NCBI GenBank assembly: GCA_946497905.1 | Contig: CAMMMI010000083.1 | Location: 1 to 7,599 of the forward strand | DNA from: an uncultured Clostridium sp. | GTDB lineage: Bacteria > Bacillota > Clostridia > TANB77 > CAG-508 | Direction of reading: 5' to 3' | DNA length: 7,599 bases | In this document: piece after piece, positions 1 through 6,511 of the stretch | Layout: each line of letters opens with the position of its first letter | Numbering within the stretch: position 1 is the stretch's first letter | Notes under the pieces: generated by a model | Databases searched by the model: none | Told to the model about the DNA's origin: nothing | Seen by the model: only the letters and a program-made list of their open reading frames with translations | Translations under genes and position numbers: made by a program

Positions 1-1365
1 TTAGTAGAATGGAAAAATAGACTAAAAAAAGAACATATGCTTAGTGTAATTGTTGGATTATTTGCTATAGCAGTAATTTTAGGGTTTACAGTTTTTATAA
101 AACAAAAAGAATATAAACAAGCAGCAGAAAATTCATACAATATGGCTTTTTATGAATTAGTAGATTATGTACAAAATGTAGAAACATATTTGGCTAAATC
201 GTTAATATCTACAACTCCAGAGCATGGAGCAGAAACTTTAACTAGTTTATGGAGAGAAGCTAATTTAGCACAAGCATATTTAGCAAGACTTCCAATAGAG
301 AGTCAAGAGCTAGAAAATACAGAAAAGTTTTTAAATCAGGTTAGTGATTATAGTTATTCTTTATCAAGAAAAAATATTTATGATGAAAGCTTAAGCGAAG
401 ATGATTTAAATAATCTAAAAGAATTACATGGATATAGTGTGGAATTAGAAAATACATTAAATCAATTATCAGAAGACTTAAATTCTGGAAGATTTAGTTG
501 GAAAGAACTAACAGATAAAGGAACAGTGGCATTTGCTCAGCAAGTAGATAATGTGTCAAAAGAAAGTTTTAGTAATCTAGAAGAAAACTTCCATGAATAT
601 TCTGGATTAATATATGATGGAGCATTTTCAGAACATTTAACAAGTAGTGAGAAAAAAGGCTTAACTGGTAATGACATAGAGGAAGAAGAAGCAAAAAAGA
701 AAGTAGAAGAAATATTAAAAGGAAAGAATATACAAGAGGTCTCTAGTCTAGGATTATCAGAAAATGCAACAATACCAGTTTATGATTTTTCGGTAAAAAC
801 CAATAATGATGAAAATATAAATATAGCTATATCAAAAAAAGGTGGACATTTGGTTTATATGAACTCAAATAGAGAAGTAAGTGCAGAAATAATTTCTCAA
901 GAAGAAGCTGATCAAAAAGGAAAAGAATATTTAAATAATATAGGTTTTCCAAATATGAAAGAAACATATTATTTAAAACAAGAAGGAATTGTAACAATAA
1001 ATTATGCAGCCACTCAAGAGAATGTAGTAATGTATCCAGATTTAATAAAAGTAAAAGTAGCACTTGATGATGGGGAGATTTTAGGAATAGAAACAAGTGG
1101 ATATTTAAATAATCATATAGAAAGAAATATTAGTAATGTAAAAATTACAAAAGATGAAGCAAAGAAAAGTCTAAACAAAGATATACAAATTGAAAGTGAA
1201 GGATTAGCAGTAATTCCAACAGAATGGCAATCAGAAATATTATGTTATGAATTTAAAGGGAAAATAGAAGATCAAGAATTTTTAGTATATATTAATGCTG
1301 AAAATGGAAGAGAAGAAGATATATTAATAATTAAAGATACTCCTAATGGAACTCTTACAATGTAA
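1..1365 (+). CDS. ypeB: Germination protein YpeB (5' end outside window)
   Basis: YpeB is a spore membrane protein needed for stability and activity of the cortex-lytic enzyme SleB during germination. The frame is open from base 1. The first in-window ATG (37) has no ribosome binding site, and the 12 codons before it encode a basic stretch (WKNRLKKEH) typical of a cytoplasmic tail before a membrane anchor, so the true start is probably upstream. Numbering from that Met, residues 2-22 form the membrane segment. An alpha-helical region follows (about 25-190, with NSYNMAFYELVDYV near its start), then PepSY-like C-terminal repeats (about 215-430). Segments such as YPDLIKVKVALDDGEILG (333-350) and LCYEFKGKIEDQEF (402-415) correspond closely to Bacillus YpeB, as I recall that sequence. 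The 442-454 residue length is also close to Bacillus YpeB (about 450). sleB is often the gene before ypeB and would lie to the left, but it is not visible here. Confidence 0.93.
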   Translation, partial: LVEWKNRLKKEHMLSVIVGLFAIAVILGFTVFIKQKEYKQAAENSYNMAFYELVDYVQNVETYLAKSLISTTPEHGAETLTSLWREANLAQAYLARLPIESQELENTEKFLNQVSDYSYSLSRKNIYDESLSEDDLNNLKELHGYSVELENTLNQLSEDLNSGRFSWKELTDKGTVAFAQQVDNVSKESFSNLEENFHEYSGLIYDGAFSEHLTSSEKKGLTGNDIEEEEAKKKVEEILKGKNIQEVSSLGLSENATIPVYDFSVKTNNDENINIAISKKGGHLVYMNSNREVSAEIISQEEADQKGKEYLNNIGFPNMKETYYLKQEGIVTINYAATQENVVMYPDLIKVKVALDDGEILGIETSGYLNNHIERNISNVKITKDEAKKSLNKDIQIESEGLAVIPTEWQSEILCYEFKGKIEDQEFLVYINAENGREEDILIIKDTPNGTLTM

Positions 1366-1389
1366 AAAAATAAAGAAAAATTATAAAAT

Positions 1390-1617
1390 AATAGGTTACA
1401 GTTGCAGATGAAGAATAGGGATAATATGATTTCTTGAGTAATCTTCGAATGTGCCGTGGAATAAATGTATAAATTCTTAACTTTAAATAACTGAGGAAGC
1501 GTGAACAGCGAGAGGCTCGGTTATTTAAAGTTTAGAATTTATAATTTATGCAACAAGCCGAGAAGATTATGAAAGAAATCATATTATCCCTATTCCCAAT
1601 CTGAATTATAACAATAG
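1390..1617. repeat. Long foldback element: imperfect hairpin flanked by 5-bp direct repeats (MITE-like or structured RNA)
   Basis: This is almost the whole gap between the convergent ypeB and VanW-like genes. Arms pair from 1395 to 1612: GTTA 1395-1398 with 1609-1612, CAGAT 1405-1409 with 1599-1603, a perfect 22-bp block 1414-1435 with 1573-1594, TAATCTTC 1439-1446 with 1562-1569, 1461-1477 with 1534-1549 (one bulged base), and 1481-1495 with 1516-1530 including one T.G pair. A large central internal loop (1447-1460 against 1550-1561) and a 20-nt apical loop (1496-1515) remain open. AATAG occurs immediately outside both ends (1390-1394 and 1613-1617), which looks like a target-site duplication. 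The element could be a nonautonomous foldback transposable element or a structured RNA. G.U-type mismatches are compatible with transcription of either strand, so strand is left open. I recognise no named RNA family with confidence. Confidence 0.7.
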
Positions 1618-1639
1618 TACTAGAGCCTAAGTGCTAGTA
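1618..1639. repeat. Short 6-bp stem-loop downstream of the VanW-like gene
   Basis: TACTAG (1618-1623) pairs with CTAGTA (1634-1639) around a 10-nt loop. It lies 22 bases past the stop codon of the minus-strand VanW-like gene. The tract that follows on either strand is only partly T-rich, so it would be a weak intrinsic terminator at best. Confidence 0.4.
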
Positions 1640-1661
1640 TTAAGATTTATTTAGTATAAAA

Positions 1662-3395
1662 TTAATGTCTTTTATATGTATCTTTTGACAATAATTCTTT
1701 ACTTACTACCTGACCATTTTTCTTTAAGATTTTATATGCTTCAGAATAAATAGCAGTAGCCGTTTTGCCAGTTTGATAAGAAGATATTTCAACTTCATAA
1801 TCGTTTTCAGTTTTCATACCAAAGATTTGAAAATTAGCAACTCCACCAGAAACTGAACAAACAAGTTTTATTGGGTAATCTCTATTATTTTTAAATTTAA
1901 AGTCAATTGAACCATATACAACTGTAGCATCACGACTTGCAGTAACATATGATGGTACAAATTGATGATTAGATCTTTCTACAATTTCAAGGTTTGCATA
2001 CACAACAGCATTATATAATGTAGAAGTTATTTGACAAATTCCACCACCTAAACCATCAACAACTTTTCCAGAAACATATATAGGAGCTTCTTTATATCCA
2101 GCAGCAATGGTTCTAGCACCAACTACTTGATTATATGAAAAAGTTTCTCCAGGCATTAAAACCGTACCATTAATTTTATTGGCAGCCAATCTTAAATTTG
2201 TTGTTCTATCAGTATCTCTAGTAGAATAATTTGTAGAAAATGTTGATAGTAAATCTGGGAAAGCTTCTGTACCAATCATATTTGTTGTTACATTAGGTGT
2301 TATATATTTTAAAGGAATAGTATATTCAGCTTTAGCTTCTGTAATTAGAGCTTTAGCTTCATCTATAGAAATATTAAAATCTACACCATTTTCACTTGGA
2401 TAAACCATAAAAGGATCTTGTGTGTAATATGCATCTACAGGTTCTTTATAAATTTCATTATGGATTTTTTCTATGTCAATTGCTTGAGGCTGTTCAGTTT
2501 TTACAGCAATTTCAACAGGATTATCTTTACATGAAAAATCTGAAACCGCAGATTTAATATTTTGTATAGTTTGAGGAATATCTACTACATGCCCTTCTGT
2601 ACCAGAAGTAACAATTAAATTATTTCCCTCTATGTAGTAACTACTTTGAATAACTGTGTCAGGTAATTGTGAAGATAAACTATCTAAATAAGTTGATAAT
2701 AAATCTTCATTAATTTTTACTGTAGGTTCTATATTTACATGACCAAACATAGTACTTAAAACATATAAATTATTTTCAAAAATATTACCTTGTCTGCCAA
2801 CTTTGTATGCTGAGTCTATAGCTGTTTTTGTGTCAAATTTAGTTTCCATTTGTGAAAGAGAAACAGTAGCAACAAAATCATCATGTTTAAGCTGTATCTC
2901 ATCTGGCAAATTTTGTGAAATAAAATTATCTATTTGATATTTTGCGTCAGATTTGCTTAAATTAGAAACATCAATTCCCTTTATATGTACTCCAGAAATT
3001 ATTTTAGTATTCAAAAAATTATAAGTAGTAAAACCAATTATTAAAATAAGAATTATACTAAAAACAATCATTACTAATATAGTAAAAATTGTCATAATGC
3101 TTTTAGGCTTTGAATTACTTAAAGGTTTAAACTCATAATCATTTGTGTTTGATTGAGTTTCAATCTTAGAATTTTCATTAATTTTGTCATTTTTTTCAAT
3201 ATTTTCGGTTATATTATTGGCTTCTTTAGAATTTGAAACATTAATATTATTATCAGAAGTTTTATTTTCTTTTTCAACAACGTTAATTTTTCCACTATTT
3301 TCTGCATTATTAGTTTTTTCAGAAACCGTAACATTTTTTAAATCATCATTATTTGAACTTTTTTCCTTTTCTAAAACATTATTGTTTATGCTCAT
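1662..3395 (-). CDS. Membrane-anchored VanW/YoaR-family envelope protein
   Basis: The protein has 577 residues. Residues 1-98 are a low-complexity, Asn/Glu/Lys/Ser-rich region predicted to be disordered and cytoplasmic. Residues 99-128 form one hydrophobic membrane segment preceded by KPK, which fits an inside N-terminus. Residues from about 137 (VHIKGIDVSNLS) to about 365 resemble the putative peptidoglycan-binding region of YoaR-like proteins. Residues about 396-526 are the VanW domain, with PGETFSYNQVVG (415-426) and the family hallmark GGGICQITSTLYNA (450-463). The end, ELLSKDTYK, is the usual basic tail of this family. The biochemical function of VanW domains is not established; a wall-associated role is inferred from topology. 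The ATG start is supported by AAAGGAGA (3401-3408) with 5-nt spacing. The gene is alone on its strand and diverges from the SASP gene. Despite the name, nothing here indicates a glycopeptide-resistance cluster. Confidence 0.9.
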   Translation of the reverse strand: MSINNNVLEKEKSSNNDDLKNVTVSEKTNNAENSGKINVVEKENKTSDNNINVSNSKEANNITENIEKNDKINENSKIETQSNTNDYEFKPLSNSKPKSIMTIFTILVMIVFSIILILIIGFTTYNFLNTKIISGVHIKGIDVSNLSKSDAKYQIDNFISQNLPDEIQLKHDDFVATVSLSQMETKFDTKTAIDSAYKVGRQGNIFENNLYVLSTMFGHVNIEPTVKINEDLLSTYLDSLSSQLPDTVIQSSYYIEGNNLIVTSGTEGHVVDIPQTIQNIKSAVSDFSCKDNPVEIAVKTEQPQAIDIEKIHNEIYKEPVDAYYTQDPFMVYPSENGVDFNISIDEAKALITEAKAEYTIPLKYITPNVTTNMIGTEAFPDLLSTFSTNYSTRDTDRTTNLRLAANKINGTVLMPGETFSYNQVVGARTIAAGYKEAPIYVSGKVVDGLGGGICQITSTLYNAVVYANLEIVERSNHQFVPSYVTASRDATVVYGSIDFKFKNNRDYPIKLVCSVSGGVANFQIFGMKTENDYEVEISSYQTGKTATAIYSEAYKILKKNGQVVSKELLSKDTYKRH

Positions 3396-3432
3396 CTAAA
3401 TCTCCTTTGTAAAAACTATAAATATCATAAAT

Positions 3433-3464
3433 ATTATATCATATTTTGGAGAAAAATGTTACAA
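3433..3464 (-). promoter_or_regulatory. Probable extended -10 promoter of the VanW-like gene
   Basis: Read on the minus strand, TGATATAAT lies at 3441-3433: a perfect TATAAT with the TG of an extended -10 element, about 38 bases before the start codon. The -35 region is weak; GTAACA at 3462-3457, with 18-nt spacing, is the best candidate. Confidence 0.6.
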
Positions 3465-3511
3465 AAAACAAAAAAATACTAAATAAAAAATTATAATTTG
3501 TAAATAATAAT

Positions 3512-3537
3512 ATTAATGAAATGAAAATTTCATTAAT
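3512..3537. promoter_or_regulatory. Perfect 11-bp inverted repeat with GAAA loop upstream of the SASP gene
   Basis: ATTAATGAAAT (3512-3522) and its exact reverse complement (3527-3537) flank a GAAA tetraloop. The repeat ends 10 bases before the SASP ribosome binding site. It could be a DNA operator between divergent genes, or a hairpin in the SASP mRNA leader if transcription starts upstream of it. No sporulation sigma-factor promoter could be placed with confidence nearby. Confidence 0.5.
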
Positions 3538-3547
3538 TAAATACTAT

Positions 3548-3554
3548 AAGGAGG
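3548..3554 (+). promoter_or_regulatory. Ribosome binding site that sets the SASP start
   Basis: AAGGAGG sits 5 bases before ATG 3560. This favours that start over the in-frame ATG at 3521, which would translate through the inverted repeat and the binding site itself. Confidence 0.85.
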
Positions 3555-3559
3555 ACAAC

Positions 3560-3739
3560 ATGTCTAGAAATAGTAAATTAATATCTCAAAACTTAAGAGA
3601 AGAAATAGCAAAAGAATTAGGAGTATATGACCAAGTAAAAAAAGACGGAGGAAGTTGGGAAAACGTATCTTCAAAAGACTGCGGAAATATAGTAAGTAAA
3701 GCTATAGAAATAGCAAATAGAGCAGTAGAAAATAAATAA
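3560..3739 (+). CDS. Small acid-soluble spore protein, alpha/beta type (short variant)
   Basis: This 59-residue protein belongs to the family that saturates DNA in the forespore, protects it from UV and heat damage, and is degraded on outgrowth. Two family hallmarks are visible: REEIAKELGV (13-22), which contains the E-I-A site where the germination protease Gpr usually cuts, and VSSKDCGNIVSKAIE (36-50), which matches the clostridial SSKxCGSVGGxMVKxMxE segment. Relative to that pattern about four residues including the Gly-Gly pair are missing, so this is a divergent or minor member. A Cys before the Gly is, as far as I recall, also found in some clostridial SASPs. The gene is monocistronic, between an upstream inverted repeat and its own terminator. 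Expression would be expected in the forespore under sigma-G, but a clear sigma-G promoter was not found. Confidence 0.8.
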   Translation: MSRNSKLISQNLREEIAKELGVYDQVKKDGGSWENVSSKDCGNIVSKAIEIANRAVENK

Positions 3740-3750
3740 GTTTTGTGAAC

Positions 3751-3785
3751 AAGGAAGGCAATTAATTTGCTTTCCTTTATTGTTG
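3751..3785 (+). terminator. Intrinsic terminator of the SASP gene
   Basis: An 11-bp stem (3751-3761 with 3767-3777, one G.U pair) closes a TTAAT loop and runs into the T-rich tail TTTATTGTT (3776-3784). It begins 12 bases after the SASP stop codon and separates that gene from murF. Confidence 0.8.
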
Positions 3786-3811
3786 CAAATTTAAATAAAT
3801 AAGAATATAAT
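3783..3811 (+). promoter_or_regulatory. Sigma-A-type promoter of the murF-ddl operon
   Basis: TTGCAA (3783-3788) and a perfect TATAAT (3806-3811) are separated by exactly 17 bases. Transcription would start near 3818, about 50 bases before murF. The -35 box touches the T-tail of the SASP terminator. Confidence 0.7.
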
Positions 3812-3866
3812 AAAACAAATAATTTTAGACGTTAATATAATTACAGAGAAGGGATTGATTTTAGAT

Positions 3867-5267
3867 ATGAAAAATATAAAAATAAAAGATATAATAAAAA
3901 TTACTAATGCAGAATTAATATGTGGAAATGAAGAAACAGAATGTATAAATTTTTCCAAAGATACAAGAATAATAAAAAAAGACGATACATATATAGGTAT
4001 TAAAGGAGAAAATTTTGATGGTAATAAGTATTGGAAAGAGGCCTTAGAAAAAGGGGCAAAATGTGTAATAATTCAGGATATAGAATTTACAGAAGATGAA
4101 ATAAAAAAATATAAAAATAAATCAATAATAAAAGTTCAAGATACCTTACAAGCATTATATAAAATAGCCTCATATAAAAGAGATTTATATAATATACCAG
4201 TTATAGCAATTACAGGGAGCGTAGGAAAAACAAGTACTAAAGATATAATATCAAATGTTGTAGCACAAAAATATAAAGTATTAAAAACATTAGGAAATAA
4301 CAATAATAATATAGGATTACCATTTACAATATTAAGATTAAAAGACGAAGAAGCAATGGTTCTAGAAATGGGAATGAACCATTTAGGAGAAATAAGTTTA
4401 TTATCAAAAATTGCAAAACCAGATATATGTGTAATTACAAACATAGGGACATCACATATTGGCAATTTAGGATCAAGAGAAAATATATTAAAAGCAAAAT
4501 TAGAAATATTAGATGGTGCTAAAAATCCAACAATAATAATTAATAATGATAATGATTTATTACATAACTGGTATGAAAATGCAAAAAATACATATAAAAT
4601 TCAAACATATGGAATAAAAAACAAAAGTGATATTAATCCAGAAAAAATGAAAGTTGAAATAAATGGTAGTACTTTTGAATGCAATATAGATGGAGAATTA
4701 GCTAAAATAAAAGTTCCAATTGCAGGAGAACATTTTATATTAAATGCAATGAGTGCTATATTAGTCGGAAAAACTCTAAATTTATCTGTAGAACAAATAA
4801 AAAATGGAATAGAAACATTTGAATTAACTAAAAAAAGGATGGATATTGTAGAATTATCAAATGGTGCAAAAATAATAAATGATGCATATAATGCTAGTTT
4901 TGAATCAATGCAAGCAAGTTTAAAATATTTATCAAGTTTTAAAAACAATAGAAAAATTGCTATATTAGGTGATATGTTTGAATTAGGAGAATTTTCAGAA
5001 AAATTGCATAAAAAAGTAGGAGCAGAAGTATATCAAAATAAAATTGACATATTAATATGTAGTGGAAAAGGAGCAAAAGATATTGTAGATGAAGCAGAAA
5101 AATTAGGTATGAATAAAAATAATATTTATTATTTTGAAAATAGAGATGAAATAATGGATTTTTTAAAAAATAATATTAAAAATAATGATGTTATATTGTT
5201 TAAAGCTTCAAATGGAATGAGATTTTTTGAATTAGCTGATAAAATTAAAGACGAATTTGCAAAGTAA
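3867..5267 (+). CDS. murF: UDP-N-acetylmuramoyl-tripeptide--D-alanyl-D-alanine ligase
   Basis: MurF is the cytoplasmic ATP-dependent ligase that adds D-Ala-D-Ala to UDP-MurNAc-tripeptide, the last step in making the UDP-MurNAc-pentapeptide. The protein has 466 residues, normal for MurF, in the three-domain Mur ligase order. The N-terminal substrate domain covers about 1-110. The central ATPase domain carries the P-loop ITGSVGKTSTKD (115-126), GNNNNNIGLP (143-152), LEMGMNHLGEI (166-176), TNIGTSHIGNLGS (191-203) and AKLEI (210-214), whose Lys is probably the carbamylated metal ligand. The C-terminal domain has NDAYNASFESM (338-348), ILGDMFELG (366-374) and a KASNGMRFFE end motif (446-455). ATG 3867 is chosen: GGGA at 3851-3854 lies 12 bases upstream, whereas an in-frame TTG at 3855 abuts that site. 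It heads a two-gene operon with ddl, 47 bases apart with no terminator between. Confidence 0.95.
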   Translation: MKNIKIKDIIKITNAELICGNEETECINFSKDTRIIKKDDTYIGIKGENFDGNKYWKEALEKGAKCVIIQDIEFTEDEIKKYKNKSIIKVQDTLQALYKIASYKRDLYNIPVIAITGSVGKTSTKDIISNVVAQKYKVLKTLGNNNNNIGLPFTILRLKDEEAMVLEMGMNHLGEISLLSKIAKPDICVITNIGTSHIGNLGSRENILKAKLEILDGAKNPTIIINNDNDLLHNWYENAKNTYKIQTYGIKNKSDINPEKMKVEINGSTFECNIDGELAKIKVPIAGEHFILNAMSAILVGKTLNLSVEQIKNGIETFELTKKRMDIVELSNGAKIINDAYNASFESMQASLKYLSSFKNNRKIAILGDMFELGEFSEKLHKKVGAEVYQNKIDILICSGKGAKDIVDEAEKLGMNKNNIYYFENRDEIMDFLKNNIKNNDVILFKASNGMRFFELADKIKDEFAK

Positions 5268-5303
5268 AATATATTTTTGGATAACAATTGAGAATATATG
5301 AGT

Positions 5304-5308
5304 GGAGG
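5304..5308 (+). promoter_or_regulatory. Ribosome binding site that sets the ddl start
   Basis: GGAGG lies 6 bases before ATG 5315. It makes this the start rather than the in-frame TTG at 5288, which would place the binding site inside the coding region. Confidence 0.85.
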
Positions 5309-5314
5309 TCAGTT

Positions 5315-6364
5315 ATGAAAGATAAAATGAAAGTTGGTGTTGTTTTTGGAGGTATGTCTACTGAAAATGAAGTTTCAGTAATATCTGCAAATTCAATAAT
5401 GAAAAATTTGGATAAAAATAAATATGATATATATCCTATTTATATATCAAAAGAAGGTCAATGGAATAAATATAAATATGAAGATAGAGAGGTAAAATTA
5501 GGTAGCGAAATTAATAATATAGAGGAAATAGATAATATTGTAAAATATTTAAAAAATTTAGACTTGATCTTTCCTGTATTACATGGATTATATGGAGAAG
5601 ATGGAACTATACAAGGATTATTTGAATTATTAAAAATACCATATGTTGGATGTAAAGTTTTAGCCTCAAGTGTAGGAATGGATAAAATATACACAAAAAT
5701 AATATTTGAAAAGGCAGGATTAAATCAAACCAAATATGAATATATAAGGAGATATGAGGATAAATATATTTTTATAGATAAACAATTTAATGAAAAAATA
5801 GTTAGCTTAGATGAAGTAAGTAAAATTATTTCTAATAATTTAAAGTTCCCTATGTTTATAAAACCATCAAATTCTGGTTCAAGTGTAGGGATAAATAAAG
5901 CGGAAAATATAGATGATTTAAAGAAATATATAGAATATGCATCTAAATTTGATAAGAAAATATTAATAGAAGAAGAAATTAAAGGAAGAGAAGTAGAATG
6001 TGCAGTGCTAGGAAATGAAGAGGTAATAGCTTCATGTATAGGAGAGATAAAATCAGCAGATGAATTTTACAGTTATGATGCAAAATATAATAATCAAGAA
6101 TCTAAAACAGTAATACCTGCTAAAATATCAAGTGATATTGAACAAGAAATAAAAGAAGAAGCTATTAAAGCTTTTAAAGCGATTGATGGAAGTGGCTTGT
6201 CAAGAGTTGACTTTTTTATAGAATATGAAACGAATAAAATATTCATAAATGAAATTAATACAATGCCAGGTTTTACAAGTATAAGTATGTATCCAAAATT
6301 GTTTGAAGCTTCTGGTATAAGTTATAGTGATTTGCTAGATAAACTTATAGATACAATTAAGTAG
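5315..6364 (+). CDS. ddl: D-alanine--D-alanine ligase
   Basis: Ddl joins two D-alanines using ATP, supplying the dipeptide used by MurF, the gene just upstream. The 349-residue protein is a typical ATP-grasp ligase. The N-terminal domain has GGMSTENEVS (12-21), whose first Glu corresponds to the substrate-binding Glu of Ddl, and LHGLYGEDGTIQG (89-101). The central ATP-binding part has FIKPSNSGSSVGI (181-193). The C-terminal part has SRVDFF (296-301) and NEINTMPGFTS (312-322), which supply the catalytic Arg and the metal ligands. The omega loop contains FYSYDAKY (251-258); its Tyr is characteristic of D-Ala-D-Ala enzymes, and the motif lacks the His seen in D-lactate-adding VanA-type ligases. 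Normal dipeptide synthesis is therefore inferred. The gene ends in tandem TAG stops and is followed by a long palindrome and a terminator. Confidence 0.95.
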   Translation: MKDKMKVGVVFGGMSTENEVSVISANSIMKNLDKNKYDIYPIYISKEGQWNKYKYEDREVKLGSEINNIEEIDNIVKYLKNLDLIFPVLHGLYGEDGTIQGLFELLKIPYVGCKVLASSVGMDKIYTKIIFEKAGLNQTKYEYIRRYEDKYIFIDKQFNEKIVSLDEVSKIISNNLKFPMFIKPSNSGSSVGINKAENIDDLKKYIEYASKFDKKILIEEEIKGREVECAVLGNEEVIASCIGEIKSADEFYSYDAKYNNQESKTVIPAKISSDIEQEIKEEAIKAFKAIDGSGLSRVDFFIEYETNKIFINEINTMPGFTSISMYPKLFEASGISYSDLLDKLIDTIK

Positions 6365-6381
6365 TAGCTATGATTAGAACT

Positions 6382-6439
6382 ATATTAGGCATAATACATT
6401 AATAAAAATACTATTTTTATTGATGTATTATGCCAATAT
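6382..6439. repeat. 47-bp near-perfect palindrome with 5-bp outer extension
   Basis: Positions 6388-6434 are an almost perfect palindrome starting GGCATAATACAT. Centred on C6411, every pair is complementary except T6400/G6422, which can form a wobble in RNA. ATATT (6382-6386) pairs with AATAT (6435-6439) if A6387 is bulged. It starts 17 bases past the ddl stop. The following bases are not T-rich, so it is not a canonical terminator. It may be an mRNA-stabilising 3' hairpin, a cruciform-forming site or the remnant of a small mobile repeat. Confidence 0.75.
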
Positions 6440-6464
6440 TGTAACAAATAATGGAATAGCAAAT

Positions 6465-6500
6465 AAAAAATCTATAAAAAGTATAGATTTTTTTTGTTTT
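6465..6500 (+). terminator. Probable intrinsic terminator after murF-ddl
   Basis: TCTATA (6471-6476) pairs with TATAGA (6482-6487) around AAAAG. The stem can extend through an A-run (6465-6470) and a T-run (6488-6493), and continues into a T-rich tail to 6500. The core stem has little G/C, so it may be leaky. The A/T symmetry would allow action on either strand. Confidence 0.6.
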
Positions 6501-6502
6501 TA

Positions 6503-6511
6503 TGATATAAT
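6503..6511 (+). promoter_or_regulatory. Extended -10 promoter of the J-domain gene
   Basis: TGATATAAT places a perfect TATAAT (6506-6511) behind an extended -10 TG, about 32 bases before the ATG. No good -35 is present because the preceding terminator T-run occupies that place. No CIRCE heat-shock operator was found between ddl and this gene. Confidence 0.6.

Noticed and set aside
827..1096. Open frame of 89 codons on the minus strand inside ypeB.
   Set aside because: It is Leu-rich shadow sequence opposite a well-supported gene, without a ribosome binding site or recognisable domain.
1408..1437. Nine-codon frame inside the long hairpin arm.
   Set aside because: It lacks a ribosome binding site and is explained by the inverted repeat.
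3184..3399. Open frame of 71 codons opposite the N-terminus of the VanW-like gene.
   Set aside because: It is the antisense of a low-complexity Asn/Glu/Lys-rich coding stretch, which gives a Phe/Ser/Leu-rich artefact.
3517..3546. Possible sigma-G promoter for the SASP gene: TGAAAT (3517-3522), 17 bases, AATACTA (3540-3546).
   Set aside because: Transcription would start near 3553, inside the ribosome binding site, leaving a leader of about 7 bases, so the resemblance is probably chance in AT-rich DNA.
3521..3739. Longer SASP reading starting at ATG 3521.
   Set aside because: The added residues read through the inverted repeat and the AAGGAGG site, and no ribosome binding site precedes 3521; ATG 3560 is far better placed.
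3836..3841. Second TATAAT before murF.
   Set aside because: No usable -35 lies 16-18 bases upstream; the TTGCAA/TATAAT pair at 3783-3811 is better.
1662..6364. A VanW-domain protein close to a D-Ala-D-Ala ligase, suggesting a vancomycin-resistance cluster.
   Set aside because: No vanH, vanX or vanRS is present, the ligase has the Tyr omega loop of a normal Ddl and is paired with murF, and VanW domains are common in clostridial envelope proteins unrelated to resistance.
6370..6402. Ten-codon reading frame right after ddl.
   Set aside because: It has no ribosome binding site, runs into the palindrome, and is too short to support.
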